Shown here: piece by piece, positions 1 to 8,374 of the stretch
Numbering within the stretch: the stretch's first letter is position 1
Layout of the letters: each line of letters opens with the position of its first letter
Source of the DNA: DATBFG01 sp036558645
Lineage (GTDB): Bacteria > Acidobacteriota > Terriglobia > Terriglobales > Acidobacteriaceae
Direction: 5' to 3'
Length of the DNA: 64,000 bases
NCBI GenBank assembly: GCA_036558645.1
Contig: DATBFG010000035.1
Coordinates: 1-64,000, forward strand
Notes under the pieces: generated by a model
Database searches by the model: none
What the model was told of the DNA's origin: nothing
Seen by the model: the letters and a program-made list of their open reading frames with translations, nothing else
Made by a program: the position numbers and the translations under genes

Positions 1-429
1 AGCTGGGGATTGCAACTCGGTGGCCAGGCAACAGACTTGGTCATGCTAGTGATGAACGACAACGGCATGCAGCACTTGCTCTCTAGCAAGTTCAAGATCG
101 GCGCTGATGCCTCTGCTGCCGCTGGTCCCGTTGGGCGCCACGCCGCCGCTGACACGGACTGGAAGATGAAAGCCGAGGTACTCAGCTACTCGCGCTCACG
201 TGGTATTTTCGCCGGCGTCGATCTAAGTGGTGCAGCAATTCACCAGGACGAAGACAGCACTCGATTGCTTTATGGCGGCAAGATGGTTTCGTTCAAGGAT
301 CTCCTGAATGGAAAAGTTCCGCCTACGAAGGACGGGGAAGCTTTTGTTGGAACCGTTCAGAAATATGCGGGTCCAGCAACCAGGACGGGAGAAGCTAAGC
401 CCGCAACCACAACGAGCGACCAGAAGTAG
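1..429 (+). CDS. SYLF (DUF500/Ysc84-like) lipid-binding domain protein, 5' partial
   Basis: The reading frame is open from base 1 (first residues SWGLQLGGQATDLV), so the gene starts before the window; a TTG at base 10 only mimics a start. The visible 142 residues match the C-terminal half of the SYLF domain: the GxQxGGQ..D.V.L start, a small-residue-rich GADASAAAGPVGR stretch, and the SRSRGIFAGVDLSGA motif. In this family the domain binds phosphoinositides in eukaryotes; bacterial members are usually secreted or envelope proteins of unknown role. The last 20 or so residues are low-complexity (Thr, Lys, Pro rich). The gene is followed at once by a strong terminator and faces the converging glycan operon. 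Confidence 0.85.
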   Translation, partial: SWGLQLGGQATDLVMLVMNDNGMQHLLSSKFKIGADASAAAGPVGRHAAADTDWKMKAEVLSYSRSRGIFAGVDLSGAAIHQDEDSTRLLYGGKMVSFKDLLNGKVPPTKDGEAFVGTVQKYAGPATRTGEAKPATTTSDQK

Positions 430-456
430 CAGCGTCAATTGATTAGATTGAATTTG

Positions 457-479
457 AGGCCCCACGTAGCGTGGGGCCT
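457..479 (+). terminator. Rho-independent terminator after the SYLF gene
   Basis: A perfect stem pairs AGGCCCCACG with CGTGGGGCCT around a TAG loop and is followed by TTGCTTT. It lies between two converging genes, 28 bases after the SYLF stop, and could also help end transcription of the leftward glycosyltransferase operon. Confidence 0.85.
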
Positions 480-497
480 TTGCTTTCCCCGAGAAAG

Positions 498-1616
498 CTA
501 TTGCGAGAGTTGTTCACAGATTTCGACCAACTCCATTGCCCGATGCCGGCAGGTGTGTCGGCTCATGATGGTGTCAATCGCGTTACGTGAGATTTGGCGG
601 CGCGCAAGATCGTCCGTTAGCAGATGTCTAATCTCAGATTCCATCGCGGAAGAGTCCTCTGCGCAAACGTAGTCTTCACCTTGCCGGAAAAGTCCTTCTG
701 CATCGCTCCATGGAGCACAAATGAGTGGTGATCCACAGGCCAGGGCTTCAAAGACGCGAATAGTCGGAATACCACTCAAACCATTGGCATAGAATGTTCG
801 TGGAACATGCAGGCTCAGAGCACTGCGAGCGTAGGCCTCAGGAGTCGTCAAATTCGGCAGATAGCCGCGGTACTCGATGTTGGCTTGCTCTAATCGTGGC
901 TTGGCGTCGTCGGGATAGCGCACACCATAGGCGACAATCTTCCGCCCGCGTAGGCGCTGCGCCGGACCGAGCAGAAATTCCTCCAGCTCGCGCGTGCGTT
1001 CCTCGTCTCCCCAGTTTCCGATCCAGACAACATCCATATCCTTCTCTCGCGCTAGGGGTTGAAAGTGCACAGTGTCGGCGGCTTCGTGAAGGGTCCAAGT
1101 GGGATGCACTTTATAGACTTGCTCATAGATCTGGCGTATTGCCTCGCCGAACGCCAATACACCGTCAAAAGCCTGCAACGGGTACCGCTGGATTTCCTCT
1201 GGACGCGTGTAGGCCCTATGGTGCGTGTCATGGAACAGTGCACGAAAGCCAAATCGCGATTTGAGGGACAGAATCGCGTTCACGATCTCCAAAGAATTCC
1301 ATTCATGAATGATTACGACATCAGCCTCCTTCAACTCCTGCTCGGCAAAGCGAGGGAAAGTATGATCGTCAACGTAGAAACGCACGTCGAGTGCTGGAAA
1401 TGACTGCCTGAACCGTCTGAGCACTGTCTCCCTGGGCTCGCCAGTCTCCTGGAGAAGATTCGTTAGCGACCAGGAGCTTGATTCTTCATAGCAACGGACT
1501 TCATGTCCTAGCTGCACGAGCTCCTGGGCCAACCCTCGAAGAAAATGTGCATTGCCATGGTTCCAGTCGGAGATCCAGGAATGGGCGAATATTCGAAACT
1601 GGATCTTGCCAATCAT
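498..1616 (-). CDS. CgeB-like glycosyltransferase
   Basis: The 372-residue product has the layout of the CgeB/Glyco_trans_1_2 family. The N-terminus reads FRIFAHSWISDWNHGNAHFL, like the start of the other CgeB-like protein here (13369-14433), and the C-terminal nucleotide-sugar half carries GIPTIRVFEALACGSPLI followed by W-x-DAEGLF. Such enzymes transfer a sugar from a nucleotide donor; donor and acceptor cannot be read from the sequence. The ATG overlaps the stop of the upstream GT4 gene (ATGA), so the two are translationally coupled. It is the last gene of the left glycan block. It lacks an obvious signal peptide or membrane segment, so it probably works in the cytoplasm. Confidence 0.85.
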   Translation of the reverse strand: MIGKIQFRIFAHSWISDWNHGNAHFLRGLAQELVQLGHEVRCYEESSSWSLTNLLQETGEPRETVLRRFRQSFPALDVRFYVDDHTFPRFAEQELKEADVVIIHEWNSLEIVNAILSLKSRFGFRALFHDTHHRAYTRPEEIQRYPLQAFDGVLAFGEAIRQIYEQVYKVHPTWTLHEAADTVHFQPLAREKDMDVVWIGNWGDEERTRELEEFLLGPAQRLRGRKIVAYGVRYPDDAKPRLEQANIEYRGYLPNLTTPEAYARSALSLHVPRTFYANGLSGIPTIRVFEALACGSPLICAPWSDAEGLFRQGEDYVCAEDSSAMESEIRHLLTDDLARRQISRNAIDTIMSRHTCRHRAMELVEICEQLSQ

Positions 1617-2695
1617 ATTGCCTTAACCGGAGATGCGATCAGTTTGAAAAGGTGCTCATATGAATCGATCATTTTTTCAGCGGTAAAGTTATCGCAAGCT
1701 CGGCGGTATGCGCGGTCGCTGTAGTGCTTGCGAAGACCTGGGTCGTCGGCAAGTTTACGAATAGCGGAACGTAATCCCACGGCATCATTCGCTGGAAAAT
1801 AATATGCCGCATCCCCCCACAGTTCATGGAATGTCGGAATGTCATTGGCTACGAGGGCACAGCGCGAAAAGGCTGCTTCGAGAGGGGCCAGGCCGAAAGG
1901 TTCATATCGCGACGTAGCGGCATAAATCGCTGCACGAGAGAAAAGTCGGCGAAGTTCCTCTTGGCTCTGCTCGCCACAAAAGCGGACCGTCGTACACGAC
2001 GTCTCGGCCCCAGGCTCAGTTTCGTTTCCAACTATGCAAACATTCAAGGCTTGTTCCTGCTTCGCAAGCAGGTCGACTTGCTTTCCCTGGTCCCACAGAC
2101 GTCCCACGGACAGGACAAAGTCTTCTTTGTCGACTTTAGGTGCAAAGAGTTCGGGAGATCGACCGTTGTAAATGACTTGGGTCGGAACGTCTGTCGCGTA
2201 ATTTTCCAGAAGCTTGTCACGCATCCACTTCGATGGTGCTATAACAGTATCAGCCGCGCGTAGTCCATCCTTCACAACATTGCGATACCACGCCATCCAT
2301 GGCGACTCCTGCGGCTCGCAACCGTGGACGCTGTGCCACCAGCTCATCACGTCGCTGTGGGCGACGATAATCCTTGGAACGCCGCCTCTAAGCGATCCAT
2401 AGCAGTACTGATTGAGGTGCAGCAGGTCTGGACTGACTTCCTCGACAAGGTCCCCCAAAAATGCAGTTGAGTTTTCTATATCGCGCGCCGCACCCTGCAT
2501 CCATTCCAGCTTGTATGTCGTAAGTCGATAATCGAGTTCGGATAATCCGGTCATCCATGTGGTTTGGTCTGATTTCGGCTCTGGACCCAGGCTAACCAGA
2601 GTGACGCGATGGCCGCGACGAATCAGCCCGCTGACCAACTCTTCTGTGTACGTCCATACGCCGCCTACAGCATCAGACGTCATGAGAACGTGCAT
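1613..2695 (-). CDS. Glycosyltransferase family 4
   Basis: A 360-residue GT-B fold transferase. The N-terminal domain opens with MHVLMTSDAVGGVWTYTEEL, the usual glycine-rich acceptor-side loop of GT4 enzymes. The C-terminal domain has SVGRLWDQGKQVDLL and the EX7E motif (EPFGLAPLE) that holds the nucleotide-sugar in retaining transferases. It likely adds one sugar to a lipid- or protein-linked glycan in the cytoplasm. The stop overlaps the next start by 4 bases; an 88-base gap separates it from the glycosidase-like gene upstream. The exact sugar is not predictable. Confidence 0.88.
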   Translation of the reverse strand: MHVLMTSDAVGGVWTYTEELVSGLIRRGHRVTLVSLGPEPKSDQTTWMTGLSELDYRLTTYKLEWMQGAARDIENSTAFLGDLVEEVSPDLLHLNQYCYGSLRGGVPRIIVAHSDVMSWWHSVHGCEPQESPWMAWYRNVVKDGLRAADTVIAPSKWMRDKLLENYATDVPTQVIYNGRSPELFAPKVDKEDFVLSVGRLWDQGKQVDLLAKQEQALNVCIVGNETEPGAETSCTTVRFCGEQSQEELRRLFSRAAIYAATSRYEPFGLAPLEAAFSRCALVANDIPTFHELWGDAAYYFPANDAVGLRSAIRKLADDPGLRKHYSDRAYRRACDNFTAEKMIDSYEHLFKLIASPVKAI

Positions 2696-2783
2696 TGCAT
2701 ATCCTTCATAGCGACACTACTGATCTCGGGAGATTTGCGCACGACTCACGGCTAACGAGTCTCTGGAATATTGGCATCAGAGT

Positions 2784-3728
2784 CTAACTACCCAGGACCA
2801 CACTTTCGACTAGCTTCGATTGCCCAAGTTCGTGGGAGGCGACGCTCGTAGCAGGCGCATATCGATTGATGGCCCAGGCAGCAAAATCCGCGAAGTCATT
2901 CGGCCGCTTTGGAGGGCTGGTATGGTGCGGAGCCCTCCCGAGGTGCTCTGGAGTGAAGCAGAGAGTAATCGTGGTATCAAATTCCTCAATCGTGTTCATT
3001 TGATGATCGAACCATTTCTCCGCATTGGAACGATAGGAGTCTGCCCAACTGAGGCCAGTTCGCAGGTAGCGCACGTTCAGTTTTCGTAGCCATTCGACTG
3101 CCGTCTCCAGACGGTGATCCTCGAAATGAAACCACTGACAGATTCCTAGCCCAGATGGGAATTCATCAACAGCGGGTTTCGGCGATCCATCTTCGCGCAG
3201 CAGCCCCATGTAGTAATGCCGGTAGTAAGCACTTCCCTCCGATTCCTTGTGGCGCGTTGTGGCAGTCCAACTGGCAGGTAAATCGTACAAGCTGTACCAG
3301 TGCACGCGGTCCACGAGAGGAAGTAGAAGTTCGGCGCTGCGCCGGAGACCGTATACCTGCACCTCCTCGGCGCCGAATGACGAGGCACCTACCTCTGAAA
3401 TCCAAACCCTCTTATCTGTTACTTCCTGAATTTCGCGGACCTTTGCGGGCCAGTCGTGAATACTCCAATGATTCCAGTCCAGAGGAAAGCCGTGAATGGC
3501 GACCACATCGACTTCCTGGATCACACCAAGTTTAGTCAGCAACTTCACAAAGTTTGGATCGATGGGAGACATTCCGCCCAGAGCAATCTTTAACGTCGGG
3601 TTCACTTTTCGAATCGCCCGAGCGGCGGCGATGACCATCTCCGCAAACATGCTCCAGTCCTGATCGATGTGGAAGTCCCAATGGGAGAGGTTATTTGGCT
3701 CATTCCACAGCATGACCGCTTCAATCAT
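2784..3728 (-). CDS. Glycosidase-like TIM-barrel protein with apparently permuted barrel
   Basis: This 314-residue protein looks like a clan-A glycoside hydrolase in which the order of the parts is changed. It opens with the acid/base motif WNEPNN (Glu10) and the nucleophile-type motif WISEVG (Glu112), while residues about 192-291 (LGICQWFHFED, then RYLRTGLSWAD, then LCFTPEHLG) resemble the first three barrel strands that normally come before WNEP. The start is firm: AAGGGG lies 4 bases before the ATG and an in-frame stop lies just upstream, so this is not a 5' truncation. I recall similar proteins beside TIGR04290 methyltransferases, often labelled beta-xylosidase. No signal peptide is present, so it may act on a cytoplasmic glycan intermediate or not be a hydrolase at all. 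Confidence 0.7.
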   Translation of the reverse strand: MIEAVMLWNEPNNLSHWDFHIDQDWSMFAEMVIAAARAIRKVNPTLKIALGGMSPIDPNFVKLLTKLGVIQEVDVVAIHGFPLDWNHWSIHDWPAKVREIQEVTDKRVWISEVGASSFGAEEVQVYGLRRSAELLLPLVDRVHWYSLYDLPASWTATTRHKESEGSAYYRHYYMGLLREDGSPKPAVDEFPSGLGICQWFHFEDHRLETAVEWLRKLNVRYLRTGLSWADSYRSNAEKWFDHQMNTIEEFDTTITLCFTPEHLGRAPHHTSPPKRPNDFADFAAWAINRYAPATSVASHELGQSKLVESVVLGS

Positions 3729-3747
3729 CGTTCCCCTTCGTTTTCAG

Positions 3748-4551
3748 CTAGAGTGTGCCATCTAATTCACGATCGAGAATGTAACGTCCTCTATTCAAAA
3801 CATGATGAGGTGCGCAGATCCACGTCTCCGCCTCCGGATGGCTGAGCAACTGCAATCCCGAACTTCGCAGGACCCCTTCAACGGCGGCGCGATTCGGTAT
3901 CCACCAGTTGGTGTAATCGTTTGAGTAGCTGTTTTCGATGAAGTACATGGCTGGGAAATTTGGCTGGGAAAAAATTTTCTTTTCCCAGAAACCATAATCC
4001 GCCTCCGCCTGAAACGAATCCTCTGACCCGCGAATCATCGTCTGAAATATCAGCCTGTGCTTGACCTTCGTAATGACTTTATCGAGCGCAAACACAGGGT
4101 AGCGAAGATGATAAAAAATCCCCATGAATAGGACGTAATCGAACTGGCCCTCAATCTCATCAATTGCATACACAGACAGCTTTTGAAACTCAATGTCCAG
4201 CTTTAAAGTGTCAGCCGCAAATCGAGCTTGATTCAAATATCGGTCGTCGACGTCGACGCCAAGCACGCGGGTTGCCCCGCGCTGCTTCATCTGGATGGAG
4301 TAGAAGCCGCCGTTACATCCGACGTCGAGCACGCTCGCGCCGGAGAGGTCCACCGGAATTTCCTTGGCGATATCCCTCCACTTAACGTTCGGAAAGTCTC
4401 CGAGAAAGTGATCGGGGGCGGTACGAACACCACACAAATCAAGATTGTGAAACCAGTCGCCCAATTCTGCGATCCGGCGCGCGAGTTCGTCAGGATTAAC
4501 TGAGTTCGAAACCTGCTGATTCGATGAAAGAATATCGGGAGTCGAAGACAT
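3748..4551 (-). CDS. TIGR04290-family SAM-dependent methyltransferase
   Basis: A 267-residue class I methyltransferase. Motif I is clear (VLDVGCNGGFYSIQM), followed by the acidic residue of the second strand (VLGVDVDDRYL) and FDYVLFMGIFYHLRYP near the motif II/III region. The long N-terminal lead (RIAELGDWFHNLDL, then GVRTAPDHFLGDFP) is typical of the TIGR04290 family, which is known for living in a conserved glycan-type gene neighbourhood. It probably methylates a sugar or glycan end in the cytoplasm. The next gene follows after 19 bases, so both are likely co-transcribed. Family assignment rests on recalled motif similarity. Confidence 0.85.
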   Translation of the reverse strand: MSSTPDILSSNQQVSNSVNPDELARRIAELGDWFHNLDLCGVRTAPDHFLGDFPNVKWRDIAKEIPVDLSGASVLDVGCNGGFYSIQMKQRGATRVLGVDVDDRYLNQARFAADTLKLDIEFQKLSVYAIDEIEGQFDYVLFMGIFYHLRYPVFALDKVITKVKHRLIFQTMIRGSEDSFQAEADYGFWEKKIFSQPNFPAMYFIENSYSNDYTNWWIPNRAAVEGVLRSSGLQLLSHPEAETWICAPHHVLNRGRYILDRELDGTL

Positions 4552-4589
4552 ATGTGCTCGTACACATCCTTGGTGAGGCTTCCCTACCG

Positions 4590-5075
4590 TTACGCCGCGG
4601 GACTAAGTTGGCTTTGATCCTCGCCCTTGGCGAAAACCTCCCGATGATTCAGGAAATCTTCCACACTGGCGACGTAGTTGTCGCAAAAGTAAACGACCGG
4701 CCGGCATCGTTCGATCAGTTGCCGCGCGATTTGTAGAGGCCAGCCGAGCGCACACAAAATAGCCAAGGTCATAGTGGGAGCTCTATGCATTCCCAGTGTG
4801 CAATGGATAAGCAGTTTGGTGTTCCGCTTCCGAAGCGCCGCCAATCCAAAGTCGACCCCGCGCTGAAACAACTCCGGCGGCTTCGGTTCAAAGTCGTTAT
4901 AGACGCCGTTATTCAAAACCTTGATCCCATGCAATGCTGCGAGTTCGGTGTCATCGAACTCAATTTGCATGTTGATAATATGGGTTACCCCGGCTGCGGC
5001 AACCGCGGCCATATTTTCCGCGTTCTCGATTCCGCCGCCGACGGCAACTCGATCCATAATCCACGTCATGTCCAT
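4590..5075 (-). CDS. Dual-specificity phosphatase-like protein
   Basis: The 161-residue protein carries the phosphatase signature HCTLGMHRAPT: Cys92 as nucleophile and Arg98 in the CX5R loop, with Asp61 (YNDFEP) placed as general acid. Length and layout fit a single-domain cyclic/dual-specificity phosphatase with no targeting signal. Possible substrates are phosphotyrosine of polysaccharide-regulating kinases or a phosphorylated sugar/lipid; the sequence does not decide. It is the first gene of the left glycan block, 38 bases ahead of the methyltransferase, and is divergent from the nucleotidyltransferase gene at 5234, with a 158-base promoter gap between them. Confidence 0.85.
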   Translation of the reverse strand: MDMTWIMDRVAVGGGIENAENMAAVAAAGVTHIINMQIEFDDTELAALHGIKVLNNGVYNDFEPKPPELFQRGVDFGLAALRKRNTKLLIHCTLGMHRAPTMTLAILCALGWPLQIARQLIERCRPVVYFCDNYVASVEDFLNHREVFAKGEDQSQLSPAA

Positions 5076-5233
5076 GCATCACCCGATGCCACGGGTCCTG
5101 AATCGCAACCTGTGCGTACAAAGGATGCAGAATAGAACGACTGCAGTTGCGTGAGCCTCTGGGTGGCTTTGGAGAACCGGCGGGAAGTCACAGTACGGCA
5201 ACCTGTTAGCCGCCGAGTACATCCAAGACCATC

Positions 5234-6058
5234 GTGCCAGAGGAGACCCCAAATCCGTCTTATACTTCGTCGATTCCCCAGCAGCTTCCCGAAAAACAGG
5301 AGGCCCTCTTTCGCGAAGTGCTGACCGTTATGGAAGAAAGAAAGATCCCGTATGCAGTGTCGGGAGCTTTCGCGCTACGACAGCACACGGGGATTTCCCG
5401 CTTCACAAAGGATCTCGACCTGTTTCTCAGCTCACGCGATGTGGCGCAGGCTCTAGACGAGCTTCGTCAACATGGTTTCAAGTGCGAAATCCCGGACCCC
5501 GTTTGGCTGGCTAAAGCGCATCGCGACGAATTTTTCGTGGACCTGATTACCGGAATGAGCAATGCAATCATTACGGTCGATGATTCATGGATTGCACGGG
5601 CCAAGCCTGCCATGATTGTGGGGGTCAGGACCCGAGTCCTGGCGGCGGAAGAATTACTCGCCTCAAAGTTATTCGTCATAAGGCGAGAGCGGTTTGATGG
5701 TGCTGATGTCGCGCACATCATCTACGGCACAGGCGGCGAATTGGAGTGGGATCGCATTCTGGAGCTCGTAGGGGAGCACTGGGAAGTGCTTCTATGGGCT
5801 CTCGTGCTCTTCCGTTACGTTTACCCTGCCCAGACTTCGTACGTCCCCGGCTGGCTTTGGAAGGATCTGCTCTCGCGTTACTCGCATCTAGTCGCGAATC
5901 CTGATCCGAAGGCTCCGTTTCGGGGCAGCCTGGTGGATGACAACATGTTCGCTATTGACTTAAGGGAATGGGGCCTAGAGGACATACTGCAAAAGAATCG
6001 CGAGCGACGATTGCACCAGGATCAACTTACCGCCGCCGTTTGCCTGCCGGAATCATGA
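5234..6058 (+). CDS. Nucleotidyltransferase-fold protein (GTG start)
   Basis: A 274-residue protein whose N-terminal half resembles the minimal nucleotidyltransferase fold: a helix, then VSGAFALRQHTG, then FTKDLDLFL with the DxD metal-binding pair. A third acidic site is plausible at EFFVDLITGM. This layout is seen in standalone nucleotidyltransferases and in AbiEii-like toxins, but no antitoxin-like partner lies next to it. The C-terminal part (DRILELVGEHWEVLLWALVL) looks helical. The start is GTG, giving MPEETPNPSY. A metallophosphoesterase gene follows after 22 bases and is probably in the same operon. The substrate is unknown. Confidence 0.7.
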   Translation: MPEETPNPSYTSSIPQQLPEKQEALFREVLTVMEERKIPYAVSGAFALRQHTGISRFTKDLDLFLSSRDVAQALDELRQHGFKCEIPDPVWLAKAHRDEFFVDLITGMSNAIITVDDSWIARAKPAMIVGVRTRVLAAEELLASKLFVIRRERFDGADVAHIIYGTGGELEWDRILELVGEHWEVLLWALVLFRYVYPAQTSYVPGWLWKDLLSRYSHLVANPDPKAPFRGSLVDDNMFAIDLREWGLEDILQKNRERRLHQDQLTAAVCLPES

Positions 6059-6080
6059 TAACGGGTCCGGATGAGTTGCT

Positions 6081-6788
6081 ATGAGAATTGCGGCTACAGC
6101 GGATTTGCATTTTACAGCGCAGCGCTACAGCGCGCTTCGGGACGAACTCAGCAAGGTTCGCGATGAGGCGGATTTACTGATTCTCGCAGGGGACCTCACC
6201 AACTATGGTCAGCCTGCCGAAATGGAGCCATTGATCAATGCGATGATTCGCCTGCGCGTTCCCGTTGTTGCTGTGCTCGGCAACCATGATTTTGAATGCG
6301 GAAAAGAACAGGAACTGATGCGCATGCTGACTGCGGAGGGGATCAAAGTACTCGACGGCAGTGCGTATGAACGCGATGGAGTGGGCTTCGCCGGGACGAA
6401 GGGTTTTGTGGGAGGGTTCGGGCGGGGGGTCCTGACGTCGTTCGGCGAGCCGGAGATCAAGGCCTTTGTGCGCGCATCGGTGGATGAGGCAATGAAATTG
6501 GAGCGTGCGATGTCGCAACTCCGCACCGAGAAGCGAGTGGTCGTTCTTCACTATTCACCTATCGCCACGACTGTACATGGCGAGGCCCCTGAGATTTTTC
6601 CTTTCCTGGGTACGTCACGGCTGGCGGAGGTCGTCGATCGGCACGGTGCTGACTTTATTGTGCATGGGCACGCCCATCATGGAACTCTGGACGGGAAGAC
6701 AGTAGGAGGTATTCCCGTACATAACGTGGCGATTACACTCCTGCAATCGCAAAACCCGCCGACGGTCTATCGCGTTTTTGATGTATAG
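6081..6788 (+). CDS. Calcineurin-like metallophosphoesterase
   Basis: A 235-residue cytoplasmic-looking phosphoesterase with every metal-ligand motif of the family in order: DLH (Asp8, His10), GDLTNYG (Asp38), GNHDFE (Asn68, His69), a lone His in VVVLHYSP (His157) and GHAHHG (His197, His199). It hydrolyses a phosphomonoester or phosphodiester with a two-metal centre; the substrate is not defined. It sits 22 bases behind the nucleotidyltransferase-like gene, suggesting a nucleotidyl-transfer plus phosphate-removal pair. A short hairpin (GGGTTC/GAACCC, 6801-6815) follows the stop but has no T-run. Confidence 0.9.
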   Translation: MRIAATADLHFTAQRYSALRDELSKVRDEADLLILAGDLTNYGQPAEMEPLINAMIRLRVPVVAVLGNHDFECGKEQELMRMLTAEGIKVLDGSAYERDGVGFAGTKGFVGGFGRGVLTSFGEPEIKAFVRASVDEAMKLERAMSQLRTEKRVVVLHYSPIATTVHGEAPEIFPFLGTSRLAEVVDRHGADFIVHGHAHHGTLDGKTVGGIPVHNVAITLLQSQNPPTVYRVFDV

Positions 6789-6945
6789 GAATTGCCGATA
6801 GGGTTCTACGAACCCAAGCAATATAGGCTGCGGCTTACAGACCGTTTCACCTTTTGTTACAGAGTCCACCTGATTCCAAGTTTGCCGGACGCGTCGTAGG
6901 TTTCTAATGACCGAGCAACACACTCTGACCGAGTGAGGTTATTAG

Positions 6946-7098
6946 ATGGGAACAATCCTGATCATTATTCTGGTTTTGCTGTTGATTGGAGCACTACCGA
7001 CTTGGCCGTATAGCAGCGGATGGGGCTATTACCCCAGTGGCGGTCTCGGCTTGATCGTGCTGATTGTGATTATCCTTGCACTGAGTGGACGCATATAG
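6946..7098 (+). CDS. DUF3309 small membrane protein
   Basis: A 50-residue protein starting MGTILIIILVLLLIGALP. Two hydrophobic helices flank a Trp/Tyr/Gly turn (TWPYSSGWGYYPSGG), and the end reads LALSGRI. This is the full pattern and size of the DUF3309 family, whose role is unknown. A GAGG box (6935-6938) lies 7 bases before the ATG. Its end touches the leader of the ferritin-like gene, so both are probably on one transcript; DUF3309 genes often sit with stress genes. Confidence 0.85.
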   Translation: MGTILIIILVLLLIGALPTWPYSSGWGYYPSGGLGLIVLIVIILALSGRI

Positions 7099-7144
7099 AC
7101 AGTTACACGCTGAAATCGAGAATGAATTCGCAAGGAGAGTGAGT

Positions 7145-7744
7145 ATGCCGACACCCCCAGAGCGTGGAGCGTTTGTTTCTGATATTGAAGAGATCCGCCG
7201 CCGAGCACGACAACACATCGAAAGCGGGGCCGTGACAGAAGGATATCGGGGTGACCGGGAAACAGTCATTCGTTTGTTAAACGAGGCTCTCGCCACCGAA
7301 ATCATCTGTGTGCTGCGCTACAAACGCCACTTCTACATGGCTTCTGGTATTCACTCCCAGGCAGTTGCCCAGGAGTTCCAGGAGCATGCCAGTGAGGAGC
7401 AGGAGCATGCAGATATGCTCGCCGAGCGCATTACACAATTGGATGGCGAACCTAACTTTAGTCCAGAGGGGCTGAGTGCCCGAAGCCACTCTCAATATGT
7501 CGAAGGGACAAGCCTCCTCGATATGATGCGAGAGGATCTCGTTGCCGAGAGAATCGCGATCGAATCGTATTCCGAGATTGTTCGTTTCCTTGGAGATAAA
7601 GATCCCACTAGCCGCCGGCTAATGGAAGAGATTCTGGCAAAAGAGGAAGAACATGCCGATGATCTTAAGACACTGATGGAAAACATCGAAGGCGAGGAGA
7701 AGCAGCAATCCAAGGACCTGCAACGGAGTCGAAAAGCCTCCTAA
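7145..7744 (+). CDS. Ferritin-like (bacterioferritin-type) di-iron protein
   Basis: I chose the ATG at 7145 because AAGGAGAG lies just before it; a GTG at 7085 would overlap the DUF3309 gene and has no such site. The 199-residue product is a four-helix bundle with the repeated Glu and ExxH ligands of bacterioferritin-like enzymes: NEALATEIICVLRYKRH, EEQEHADML, EDLVAERIAIESY and EEEHADDL. It likely oxidises ferrous iron or detoxifies peroxide in the cytoplasm. It lies within a set of stress-type genes (DUF3309, lone receiver, DUF5818-like). The C-terminal tail is charged (Glu, Lys, Gln rich). Confidence 0.85.
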   Translation: MPTPPERGAFVSDIEEIRRRARQHIESGAVTEGYRGDRETVIRLLNEALATEIICVLRYKRHFYMASGIHSQAVAQEFQEHASEEQEHADMLAERITQLDGEPNFSPEGLSARSHSQYVEGTSLLDMMREDLVAERIAIESYSEIVRFLGDKDPTSRRLMEEILAKEEEHADDLKTLMENIEGEEKQQSKDLQRSRKAS

Positions 7745-7845
7745 ATCCAGCGTTTTGATACTAGTTCCTCTACAGAGAATTCCGCTTGTCCCTTACAGAT
7801 TCATCCGAATTGCCTCGTTGGCGGTGTCCCCGTAAGGTTACAAAT

Positions 7846-8331
7846 GTGAGCAAGCAGCCCCAAGGGAGCGTGTCGATTAAGGTGCGGGCCACCACTACCG
7901 GGCGCCCAGAACCGCCGTCCACGCTGGTCTGGATCGATGACTACAAACCAGCTCTCAATCTTTACAAAATGCTCTTCGAACTCCGCGGGTTCAATGTACT
8001 GACGGCTTCTACGGGTGACGAAGGGCTCAGACTTGTGGCTGCCAATCACGTGGATGCAGTTGTTACAGACTATGAAATGCCGGGAATGGACGGTGAGGCT
8101 GTAGCCACTTCCGTCAAGCATATCCATCCAAAACTTCCCGTAATCCTGTTTTCCGGCAGCTCTTGTATTCCTGCTCGAGTCGAAACTGTCGTTGATGCAA
8201 TCTGCGATAAGACGGGCGCGCGCGAGGAACTTCTGGCCGTAATTCACAGACTTGTCGGGAAGGAGCTGGACCAGCCATTTGTGCCTCCACAGTCAGGCCT
8301 GCATCCGGCGACATCCTCCTTGTCGGTCTAG
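7846..8331 (+). CDS. Receiver-only response regulator
   Basis: A single CheY-like receiver with the whole active site: Asp31-Asp32 (WIDDYKP), phospho-acceptor Asp75 (VVTDYEMPGMDG), Ser103 (LFSGS) and Lys122 (CDKTG). The preferred start is GTG at 7846, which has an AAGG box about 10 bases upstream and gives 161 residues; a TTG at 7786 would add an unlikely 20-residue leader. There is no output domain and no kinase gene nearby, so it must work by protein-protein contact with a partner elsewhere. The tail after the receiver is Pro/Ser rich. Confidence 0.85.
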   Translation: MSKQPQGSVSIKVRATTTGRPEPPSTLVWIDDYKPALNLYKMLFELRGFNVLTASTGDEGLRLVAANHVDAVVTDYEMPGMDGEAVATSVKHIHPKLPVILFSGSSCIPARVETVVDAICDKTGAREELLAVIHRLVGKELDQPFVPPQSGLHPATSSLSV

Positions 8332-8374
8332 GTAAGGTTTCACCAATATGTTGCGTCAAGGAGACCAACTGATC

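Noticed and set aside
5234..6788. Toxin-antitoxin (AbiEii-type) module
   Set aside because: The nucleotidyltransferase-like protein has no antitoxin-like neighbour; its partner is a full metallophosphoesterase.
7085..7144. Upstream GTG start for the ferritin-like gene
   Set aside because: It overlaps the DUF3309 gene and lacks a ribosome site, while AAGGAGAG stands before the ATG at 7145.
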